Shown in pieces: positions 7,883 to 15,076 of a stretch of 32,025 bases of DNA. Each line of letters begins with the position of its first letter. The stretch's first letter is position 1. The notes below the pieces were generated by a model that worked only from the letters and a program-made list of their open reading frames with translations, was not told the origin of the DNA and made no database searches. The DNA comes from Alphaproteobacteria bacterium (GTDB lineage Bacteria > Pseudomonadota > Alphaproteobacteria > Rhodospirillales > Magnetospirillaceae). The stretch is taken from contig JAJPHO010000011.1 of the NCBI GenBank assembly GCA_021325215.1, positions 1 to 32,025 on the forward strand, given 5' to 3'. Made by a program: the position numbers and the translations under genes.

Positions 7883-8785
7883 TTAATTCCCCGCAAGCTT
7901 CTGCAGCCAACCGACGATCCGGCCGGCCAGCGCGATGCGGTGATCCTGAAACGAATGGTCGCTGTCGATCGTCGTATTGCTGACCGTTCCGCCCGCTTTG
8001 GCGATGGCTTCGGCCAGCATCCGGTTCTGTTCCCCGCCGGCCTGCGAGGCGCCGACGATCAGGATCGGGCGCCTGGTCAGATCGGGCGCCCAGGACACAT
8101 AATTCCAGGCCGCTTTATGAGCGATGATCTCGTCGGCGATCTTGATCGGCGTGGCGCCGTGCAGGGAATGGCCGAAATCGTCGAAATGCTTGTTGGCGGC
8201 GTCGATGCGGTCGGACCCGTCATGCTTGGCCAGCTCGTCCGCGGTATAGCCGACATTCCAGGCGTCGATCAGCACAACACCCAGCAGCCCGGCATCCTTG
8301 CGCGCATGCGCGGCGCTGGCGAAGCCGCCCATGCTGTGTCCCCCCAACACGATGCGCTTCGGGTCGATCCCGAATTTCTCGGCGATGTCCGGCCTCCGCA
8401 CGTAGGCGACGGCGGCATCGGCATCCTCCAATACATGGCCGATCGAGAAAATGCCGGGGCTACCCCAGGCGCCCCGGTAATGCAAGGTCAGCACATTCCA
8501 GCCGGCCCGGCGGATCGCCTGGGCCAAATCGAGATTCTGCTCGTTGCCGGGAATGCCGTGCAGCAGAACCATGGTCGGGTGAGGACCGGCGCCGCCCGCC
8601 AGATAGAACAGGGCGTTCATCTCCTCGCCATGGCTGGGAATCAGCACTTGCGAGGAATGCGGCGGATGGGCCGGATCGGGGGCGGGATCGCTGATCACCG
8701 TGGCGGGAATAGGCGGGGAAGCTTCCTGAGCTTGCGCCGCGCCCAATAGTGCAATGCCCGCTGCGGCGGCCAGCAATCCCCTCAT
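7883..8785 (-). CDS. Exported alpha/beta hydrolase
   Basis: A 300-residue alpha/beta-hydrolase with an N-terminal signal peptide (MRGLLAAAAGIALLGAAQAQ), so periplasmic. The oxyanion segment is LLHGIPGN (residues ~74-81), the nucleophile Ser151 is in GGHSMGGF, and the catalytic histidine lies near the end in DSDHSFQDHR. It begins one base after the stop of the cystathionine gamma-lyase gene, so it is translationally coupled to sulfur amino acid genes. Its substrate is not evident. The bulky motif DAWNVGY and the conserved WNVLTLHYRG are typical of peptidase/esterase-like members. Confidence 0.85.
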   Translation of the reverse strand: MRGLLAAAAGIALLGAAQAQEASPPIPATVISDPAPDPAHPPHSSQVLIPSHGEEMNALFYLAGGAGPHPTMVLLHGIPGNEQNLDLAQAIRRAGWNVLTLHYRGAWGSPGIFSIGHVLEDADAAVAYVRRPDIAEKFGIDPKRIVLGGHSMGGFASAAHARKDAGLLGVVLIDAWNVGYTADELAKHDGSDRIDAANKHFDDFGHSLHGATPIKIADEIIAHKAAWNYVSWAPDLTRRPILIVGASQAGGEQNRMLAEAIAKAGGTVSNTTIDSDHSFQDHRIALAGRIVGWLQKLAGN

Positions 8786-8786
8786 G

Positions 8787-9953
8787 TCATACCCCCAGAG
8801 CTGTTTCGAGATCGGCGATCAGATCGTCGGCATCCTCGATGCCGACCGACAGGCGCACCAGATTGGGCGTGACGCCCATGTCGCGGCGCTGATCCTCGGG
8901 CACCGAGGCATGGCTCATCATCCACGGATAGCCGACCAGGCTCTCGACGCCGCCCAAGCTTTCCGCCAGCCCGAACAGCGACAGCTTCTTGAGGAAGCGC
9001 ACGGTGAAGTCCTGGTCGCCCTTGGTGATCAGGGTGACCATGCCGCCGCCGTTCGACATCTGCTTCATCGCGATATTGTGGCCGGGATGGCTGGGCAGAG
9101 CGGGATAATAGATCCGCTCGACCTTGCCGTGCCCTTCGAGGAAGCGGGCGATCTTCAGCGCGTTGGCGGCGTGCCGTTCGGCGCGCAGCTCCAGCGTCAT
9201 CAGGCCGCGCCGGGCCAGGAAGGACTGGAACGGGTCCAGCACCGCGCCCACCGCGTTCTGCAGGAAGCCCATGCGCTCGACCAGCTCGGCCCGGTCATGG
9301 CCGATCACGACCGCGCCGGCCACCAGATCGGAATGGCCGCCGATATATTTCGTCACCGAATGGACCACGATGTCGGCGCCATGCTCCAGCGGCCGCTGCA
9401 CGGCCGGCGAGGCGAAGGTGTTGTCGACCACCGAGATCAGGCCGTGCTGCTTGGCGAAGGCGGCGGCGTGCTCGAGATTGACGATCGACAGGGTCGGATT
9501 GCCCGGCGTCTCGATCCAGATCATCTTGGTGTTGGGCTGCAAGGCCGCCTTCAGGGCCGCCGGATCATTGACGTCGATATGGCTGACGGTGAGGTTCGCC
9601 GAATGTTTGCGCACGCGGTGGAACAGGCGCCAGGAGCCGCCATAGAGGTCCTGCGAGGCGATGATGTGGCTGCCATGCGGCAGCAGGTCGAGGATGGTCG
9701 CTTCGGCCGCCAGGCCCGACGCGAAGGCGAAACCGGCGGCGCCGCCTTCTATTTGTGCCAGTGCCTGCTCGAAGGCGGCGCGGGTGGGATTGCCCGAACG
9801 GGCATATTCCCAGCCGGTGGTGACGCCGGGTTCGGGCTGGATGAAGGTCGAGGTCGCATAGATCGGCGGCATCACCGCGCCGGTGGCCGGATCGGGGCCG
9901 GGACCGGCATGGACGGCCAGGGTCGAGCGGCCGGAATGGGTGCGTTTCGTCAC
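8787..9953 (-). CDS. Cystathionine gamma-lyase/gamma-synthase family PLP enzyme
   Basis: A 388-residue member of the Cys/Met-metabolism PLP family. The Schiff-base lysine is Lys202 in HSVTKYIGGHSD. The phosphate-binding YARSGNPTR is at residues ~50-58, and SLGGVESLVGYP carries the glutamate used in gamma-elimination or replacement. Beta-synthase and this gene together make a reverse-transsulfuration pair (homocysteine to cystathionine to cysteine), which favours gamma-lyase over gamma-synthase; sequence alone leaves both open. Starts with GTG at 9953, overlapping the TGA of the upstream CBS-domain frame (GTGA). Its own stop is one base from the next gene. Confidence 0.9.
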   Translation of the reverse strand: MTKRTHSGRSTLAVHAGPGPDPATGAVMPPIYATSTFIQPEPGVTTGWEYARSGNPTRAAFEQALAQIEGGAAGFAFASGLAAEATILDLLPHGSHIIASQDLYGGSWRLFHRVRKHSANLTVSHIDVNDPAALKAALQPNTKMIWIETPGNPTLSIVNLEHAAAFAKQHGLISVVDNTFASPAVQRPLEHGADIVVHSVTKYIGGHSDLVAGAVVIGHDRAELVERMGFLQNAVGAVLDPFQSFLARRGLMTLELRAERHAANALKIARFLEGHGKVERIYYPALPSHPGHNIAMKQMSNGGGMVTLITKGDQDFTVRFLKKLSLFGLAESLGGVESLVGYPWMMSHASVPEDQRRDMGVTPNLVRLSVGIEDADDLIADLETALGV

Positions 9954-10378
9954 GATAGATCGTACTTTCTGCGCAGATGGTTGATGACGTCGATGCGGGT
10001 GATGACGCCGTAGAAATTCTTGCCGTCGGCGACCATCGCGACATAGCCGCGGTGGAAGATGTCGAGCAGGGTCGCAATGTCGGCGTTGGGCCGCACGGTT
10101 TCGACGCTCTTGCTCATGGCGGTGTGCACCGGGTCCGAGAAACGCTTGGGGTCGCCGGAGATGGCGACCAGCAGGTCGGATTCGTCGATGACGGCGACCG
10201 GGCGGTCATCCTCGATCACCGGCAGCTGCGACACGTCATAGAGCTTCATGCGCTTCCAGGCGGTGTTCAGCGTGTCGTCCGGGGCGACGGTGACGGCGGC
10301 GCCCTCGTCGTAGCGGCGGCTGACCAGATCGCGCAGATCGCCCAGATGCGGCCGGTCCATCAGGCCCTGATCCTGCAT
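9950..10378 (-). CDS. C-terminal CBS-domain half of cystathionine beta-synthase (separated by a frameshift)
   Basis: A 142-residue stretch carrying a tandem CBS (Bateman) module: VTVAPDDTLNTAWKRMKLYDV, then LPVIEDDRPVAVIDESDLL, and a second repeat ending NFYGVITRIDVINHL. In full-length cystathionine beta-synthases this module directly follows the catalytic domain. Here the frame opens with Asp-Tyr-Trp just before the Met at 10378, exactly what should follow SGNKYLSKMY of the upstream frame. So it is almost certainly the tail of the same gene, displaced by one lost base at about 10388-10389. It could be translated separately from ATG 10378, but I see no good ribosome site. Confidence 0.85.
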   Translation of the reverse strand: MQDQGLMDRPHLGDLRDLVSRRYDEGAAVTVAPDDTLNTAWKRMKLYDVSQLPVIEDDRPVAVIDESDLLVAISGDPKRFSDPVHTAMSKSVETVRPNADIATLLDIFHRGYVAMVADGKNFYGVITRIDVINHLRRKYDLS

Positions 10379-11352
10379 CCAGTAATCGTGTACATCTTCG
10401 ACAGGTACTTGTTGCCGCTGTCGGGCACCAGCGCCACCACGCGCTTCGGCGTGGTCTGCTCACGGCAATAGCGCAAAGCCGCGGCGATCAAGGTGCCGGT
10501 CGAGGACCCGGCCAGCACGCCTTCGGCCTTGAGCAGCTCGCGCGCCGCTTCGAAGGCTTCGCGGTCGGTGACGGTATAGGCCTTCTTGACCCGCGACAGG
10601 TCGGCGATGTCGGGGATGAAATCCTCGCCGATGCCTTCGACCAGCCAGCTGCCCGGATCGCGCGGATTCTTGCCGGCCACCACATCGGCCAGGATCGAGC
10701 CCTCGGGATCGGCCAGCACCATCTCGGTCTTGGGCGAGGCCTTGGCGAAGAAGCGCGACAGTCCGGTCAACGTGCCGCCCGAGCCGACGCCGCACACCAT
10801 GGCGTCGACGTCATGGTCCATCTGTTCCCAGATTTCCGGCGCGGTCGAGGTCTCGTGCGCCAGCGGATTGGCCCAATTGGCGAACTGGTTGACGAACACG
10901 GCGCCGGTCTCTTCGGCGATGCGGGCGGCCATGTCCTGGTAATATTCCGGATGTCCTTTCCCCACATCCGAGCGGGTCATGACGATCTCGGCGCCCATGG
11001 CCTTGAGATGGAAGATCTTCTCGCGGCTCATCTTGTCGGGGATGACCAGGATCAGGCGATAGCCCTTCTGCGAGGCGATCAGCGCCAGCCCGAGGCCGGT
11101 GTTGCCGGCGGTGGCTTCGATCAGCGTGCCGCCCGGCTTCAGGCGGCCTTCGCGTTCGAAGGCCTCGATCATGGACAAAGCAGGGCGGTCCTTGATCGAC
11201 CCGCCGGGATTGAAGCTTTCGAGTTTCAGGAAAAGTCGGCAGAGGCCGGTGTCGAGGCGGGATGTTTCGATCAGCGGAGTATTGCCGATCAGGTCGATGA
11301 CGTTCCGCCCCTGGGAGGTCTGCGCACTGGGTTTTGCCGTTGCGCCGCTCAT
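10360..11352 (-). CDS. Cystathionine beta-synthase, catalytic half (frameshifted at the end)
   Basis: PLP enzyme of fold type II, condensing homocysteine and serine to cystathionine. The Schiff-base lysine is Lys54 in NPGGSIKDRPALSMIE. The substrate loop EATAGNTGLGLAL and the phosphate-binding GVGSGGTLTG are intact. The family sequence runs to VALVPDSGNKYLSKMY and then changes into an unrelated tail (TITGCRIRA) and a stop at 10360. Restoring one base near 10388-10389 would join it to the CBS-domain frame at 9950-10378, giving a normal protein of about 467 residues. Without the restored base the enzyme lacks its regulatory module. ATG 11352 has a GGAG site. Likely a real mutation or a sequence error. 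Confidence 0.88.
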   Translation of the reverse strand: MSGATAKPSAQTSQGRNVIDLIGNTPLIETSRLDTGLCRLFLKLESFNPGGSIKDRPALSMIEAFEREGRLKPGGTLIEATAGNTGLGLALIASQKGYRLILVIPDKMSREKIFHLKAMGAEIVMTRSDVGKGHPEYYQDMAARIAEETGAVFVNQFANWANPLAHETSTAPEIWEQMDHDVDAMVCGVGSGGTLTGLSRFFAKASPKTEMVLADPEGSILADVVAGKNPRDPGSWLVEGIGEDFIPDIADLSRVKKAYTVTDREAFEAARELLKAEGVLAGSSTGTLIAAALRYCREQTTPKRVVALVPDSGNKYLSKMYTITGCRIRA

Positions 11353-11396
11353 TGGGGACTCCTCACAAAAGGATTATTTGTTTCCAATGTAAGCGT

Positions 11397-12440
11397 CTAT
11401 CCGGGCGGCATCAATGCGGCATCCTGCGTGTGCGCCGCGTCAAAATGGCGCGCGCCGGTCTTCAGCTTGCTGACATCGGTCGCTTCATATTCCCAGGAGG
11501 GCCAGAGCGTATTGATGTTGTGCTCCAGCCAGCCGAAATCGGCGATCTCGGTGACGGTGACGGCGAACATCGACAGATTGTGGCGCGGATTGACCGAGCT
11601 GGGAGAAAAGTCCCACGGCGGCAGGGCAATGGTCGCTGTGGGAACGGTGGCGGGATCGTAGAGACGGTACACCGGCCGGCCCGCGCCCGGATCGCCGATC
11701 AACTCGACCGCCATCTCCTGATTCTGCAGCGAGGCCGCCGCGCGGCCGGAATTGCGTTCCAGCGAGAAGCTGCGCAGTCCCAGCGTCACCTTGATGGCGG
11801 CCTGGGTGGCGCCGGGCTGGTCGGCCAGCGCCGAAAAATCGCGGAAATAGATGCGCACCGGCATGACGGTCAGGATTTCCGGCTTCTTCGGGTTGAAGCT
11901 GACCGAAAACAGCATATCCGAATAGAGCTCGGGGCTGCCCGGCCGATACAGCGAATAGCGGAGGCAGGCGGCGGCCGGTTTGTCGAAGGTCAGGCCGTTC
12001 GGGTTGCCGTCGGACAGGATCTTGTAGAAATCGACACCCTGCGAGTCCACCTGCCAGACGCGGGTCTCCTGCACCAGTTCGGCGAAAGCGCCGCGCCGCA
12101 GGCGTTCGGGAAGGGCGCCGATCTTGAGCGGCTCGGCCTTGATTTCCTCGAACTTGCCCGCCTCGCCGGTGTGGTTCTTCGCGGACACGGCGCCGCAGCG
12201 GGCGGCGATATCGTTCGCCAGGTCGTGACGGGCCAGTTCGCCGGAGCCTTCCAGCGCGGCTTTGATGTCGCTGCCGGCGATGAAGCTGACGCTGCCCGCT
12301 GCTTTCGGCGCTTGTGTGGGAACCGGGGCCGGTTCTTCCGGCGGCGGAGCTTCGGCGACGGGCGCGGGCGGCGAGGGCGGAGGCGTCTGGCTGCAGCCGG
12401 CGATGCAGAGGGCGGCGGCGGTCAAAAGCGCTTTCTTCAT
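11397..12440 (-). CDS. Putative lipoprotein of unknown function
   Basis: A 347-residue protein I do not recognise. The N-terminus MKKALLTAAALCIAGC ends in a lipobox with the lipidated cysteine at residue 16. A proline/alanine-rich linker (residues ~19-47) precedes a globular body without obvious catalytic motifs. The body contains SVSFNPKKPEI and a C-terminal WLEHNINTLWPSWEYEAT stretch. It should be anchored in the outer or inner membrane, facing the periplasm. Its ATG overlaps the stop of the upstream acyltransferase (ATGA, 12440-12437), so the two are made together. This suggests a joint envelope-modification role. Confidence 0.8.
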   Translation of the reverse strand: MKKALLTAAALCIAGCSQTPPPSPPAPVAEAPPPEEPAPVPTQAPKAAGSVSFIAGSDIKAALEGSGELARHDLANDIAARCGAVSAKNHTGEAGKFEEIKAEPLKIGALPERLRRGAFAELVQETRVWQVDSQGVDFYKILSDGNPNGLTFDKPAAACLRYSLYRPGSPELYSDMLFSVSFNPKKPEILTVMPVRIYFRDFSALADQPGATQAAIKVTLGLRSFSLERNSGRAAASLQNQEMAVELIGDPGAGRPVYRLYDPATVPTATIALPPWDFSPSSVNPRHNLSMFAVTVTEIADFGWLEHNINTLWPSWEYEATDVSKLKTGARHFDAAHTQDAALMPPG

Positions 12441-13546
12441 CGGGTCACCAGCCTCTTTAAGCTTTTGCGCAGCGGCTCGTCATAGACGGTCAAGGCGGTC
12501 CAGGCGAAGGCCAGCACCAATGCGAAGGCGCCGGCGCCGGCCAGATGGGCAATGTCGGCGGACGGTTTGCGGAACACCACGAAGTTCATGTACAGGAACA
12601 GGAACGGGTAGTGCAGGATGTAGATCGGGTAGGACAGCCGCCCGGCCAGCTTGCACAGCGCCATCTCCACCCTGCCGATCTCGGAATGGGCGCCGCCCAG
12701 GATCAGCAGCGGGAACACCCCCATCGCCAGAATCAAATGATAGAAGCCATTGCCGTGCGGGACCGATTTCGGCACCTGCGGCAGGGCGAACAGCGCCGCC
12801 AGGATCGCGGTCGCGGCGATCCAGCCCAGCCGGATTTTCGGCAGCTTGTCGCGCACCCGGTACAGCCACAGGCCCAGGGTGAAGGAGAAGGCCATGCGGA
12901 CCGTGCCCATCCACATCGTGTCCCAGTCGGAACCGAGATCGATCGAATTCTCCCTCATCGCGACGATGACCAAAGCGAGACCGGCGGCGGCCACCACCGC
13001 GCCCAGCGCCTTGGTGCCCAGCCGGCGCAGGACCAGGGCATAGGCGACATTGCCGATATATTCCTGCAGCAGCGACCAGGCCGGGCTGTTGAGGCTGTGG
13101 GTGTCGGTCCAGCGGTTGGGCAGCGCCGCATGGGGCAGCAACAGGCAGGCGAGCGCGAAATCGAACAGTACGGTGCCCAGCGGCACACTGCTCTGATTGT
13201 CGGCGAAGGGATCGAACAGGAAGCTGAGCAGCCCCAGCACCGCGCCCAGCAGCACCAGCGGGTGCAGGCGGATCAGGCGGGTGGCGAAGAAGCGGCCGGT
13301 CGACATCGTCTTCCAGCGGTCGTCATAGGAATAGGCGATGACGAACCCGGACAGGCCGAAGAAGAAATCGACGGCCAGGGCGGCGTGATGCAGCAACTGG
13401 CCGTCATCGGACCAGGCGATCGGCATGCCCATGATGTGGAACAGAACCACCAGCACCGCGGCGCTGCCGCGCATTCCGTCGAGAACCTCGAAATGCCGCT
13501 TGCCGGCCGATGTCACATCGGCGGCTTCCACCTGTCCCCCATCCAT
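12437..13546 (-). CDS. Acyltransferase family 3 membrane protein (OafA/OatA type)
   Basis: A 369-residue polytopic inner-membrane acyltransferase, of the type that O-acetylates or acylates sugars in LPS, peptidoglycan or exopolysaccharide. The N-terminal motif LDGMRGSAAVLVVLFHIMG carries the family histidine (His37). VDFFFGLSGFVIAYSY is the second family motif and RLIRLHPLVLLG follows. About ten hydrophobic helices are visible and there is no appended SGNH domain. It starts three bases after the S41 protease stop and overlaps the lipoprotein gene. The acceptor is unknown. Confidence 0.9.
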   Translation of the reverse strand: MDGGQVEAADVTSAGKRHFEVLDGMRGSAAVLVVLFHIMGMPIAWSDDGQLLHHAALAVDFFFGLSGFVIAYSYDDRWKTMSTGRFFATRLIRLHPLVLLGAVLGLLSFLFDPFADNQSSVPLGTVLFDFALACLLLPHAALPNRWTDTHSLNSPAWSLLQEYIGNVAYALVLRRLGTKALGAVVAAAGLALVIVAMRENSIDLGSDWDTMWMGTVRMAFSFTLGLWLYRVRDKLPKIRLGWIAATAILAALFALPQVPKSVPHGNGFYHLILAMGVFPLLILGGAHSEIGRVEMALCKLAGRLSYPIYILHYPFLFLYMNFVVFRKPSADIAHLAGAGAFALVLAFAWTALTVYDEPLRKSLKRLVTR

Positions 13547-13549
13547 GCG

Positions 13550-15076
13550 TCAGTTCCTGTTCAGTGAAGGCGTCCCGTGCTGTGCCGAAGCGGTGCTGAC
13601 CGGTGCCGCGACCGCCAGGGCCTTGGCGTAGAGGGCCGGGTCGGCCAGCAGATGCCGGGCGATGCTGAGGTCCAGCTCGTTGTGAGAATGATCCTCGGAC
13701 TGGCAATGGCCGCGCAGCTTGTATCGCTTGGCCATGTCCTCGGGCGGAACCGAGCGCCAGGTGGCGAAGAAGGCGGGCGGCGCGGCGCGGCCATCGGCCA
13801 GCATCCTGTCGCCGGCCGGCGCGCCGCCCGCCGTGCAGATCGCCGGCAGAACGCCCAAACCATGCAGCGCATAGCCCGACGGCACGAAGAAGCGCGACCA
13901 GGTGAAGGAGATCTCGCCGTCATTGGGCAATTGCTGGACATATTGGATGATGCCCTTGCCGAAGCTGTTGGTGCCGACCAGCACCGCGCGTCCGGAATCC
14001 TGCAGGGCCGCGGCGGCCACTTCGGCGGCGGAGGCGGTATGGCCGTCGACCAGCACCACCAGCGGCACCTTCTCGCCCGGATCGCCGCCCTTGGCCTCGT
14101 GCACGCTGTAGGCGGCGGGATGGCGGCCGCGCGTGGTCAGCAGCAGCCCTTCGGCGACGAACACGTCGGCGACCTCCAGCCCCTGGTCGAGCAGCCCGCC
14201 CAGATTGCCGCGCAGATCGAGCGCCACGCCCTTGAAGCCGGGCGCCGCCTTGGCCTTGCGCACCGCATCGGCCAGGCTGGCGCCGGTATTCTCGTTGAAG
14301 CCGGTCACCGCGATCACCGCCACGCCGCCCTCGGTGGAGCTGGTAACCACCGTCGGCAGCATGATCAGCCGGCGCGTCAGGGTGTGATTGGCGGAATGGC
14401 CGTCGCGCTCGATGGTCAGAACCACCGTGCTGCGCTCCGGGCCGCGCAATTTCTGCGAGATGGCGGCCTGGTCGAGGCCGGCCAGAGGGGTTCCGTCGAT
14501 GGCGGTGATGCGGTCGCCGATCTTCAGCCTGGCGTCGGCGGACGGGCTGTCGGGCATCACCTCGTTGAGCACGGCGGCGCCGTCGGTCAGGTCATAGCGC
14601 ACGCCGATGCCGCCGAAGCCGCTGCGCGAGGCGCGCCGTTCGCGCGCCTCCGCCGGGCCGGCGTAATGCGAGAAAACGTCGATCTTGGTCATCATCGAAT
14701 CGAACAGGGCGCCCATCACCCGGTCGGGTCCGGCATGGCCGATCGGCGCGGATTTGCGCCCGGCCTGATGCGCCGCGCGTTCCAGCAGCTGGGCCCAGCC
14801 GACCGCATCGTTGAGCGCGGGGGCGAAATAGCTGGCCAGCACCTGGCCCTCATAGGACAGCGCGACGCGGTGCTCGGAATCCTTGACCACGGTAATGCCG
14901 GGATCGATGGTGGCCAGACCCTTCAGCCCTTCCAGGGCCAGGGTTTCGACCGACAGCGGCTGCAAGGCCCGCTCGTGGATTTCCGCCAGGCCGAGGGTCA
15001 GGGTGATCGACGGCGCCGGTGCGTACGCCCAGGCCGGTGTTGCAAGCAGCACCAGGCAGAGCAGGGCGCGCTTCAC
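13550..15076 (-). CDS. S41 family carboxy-terminal-processing protease
   Basis: A 508-residue periplasmic serine protease (signal peptide MKRALLCLVLLATPAWA). A PDZ domain spans residues ~150-235 (GIGVRYDL, then IGDRITAIDG). The Ser/Lys dyad is Ser349 in DGHTASAAE and Lys374 in NSFGKGIIQYV, and the GNLGG loop is at ~291-295. This is the CtpA/Tsp type, which trims C-termini of exported proteins. Starts with GTG at 15076, overlapping the rnr stop (GTGA), so translation is coupled. It is longer than a minimal CtpA because of N-terminal and C-terminal extensions. Confidence 0.92.
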   Translation of the reverse strand: MKRALLCLVLLATPAWAYAPAPSITLTLGLAEIHERALQPLSVETLALEGLKGLATIDPGITVVKDSEHRVALSYEGQVLASYFAPALNDAVGWAQLLERAAHQAGRKSAPIGHAGPDRVMGALFDSMMTKIDVFSHYAGPAEARERRASRSGFGGIGVRYDLTDGAAVLNEVMPDSPSADARLKIGDRITAIDGTPLAGLDQAAISQKLRGPERSTVVLTIERDGHSANHTLTRRLIMLPTVVTSSTEGGVAVIAVTGFNENTGASLADAVRKAKAAPGFKGVALDLRGNLGGLLDQGLEVADVFVAEGLLLTTRGRHPAAYSVHEAKGGDPGEKVPLVVLVDGHTASAAEVAAAALQDSGRAVLVGTNSFGKGIIQYVQQLPNDGEISFTWSRFFVPSGYALHGLGVLPAICTAGGAPAGDRMLADGRAAPPAFFATWRSVPPEDMAKRYKLRGHCQSEDHSHNELDLSIARHLLADPALYAKALAVAAPVSTASAQHGTPSLNRN

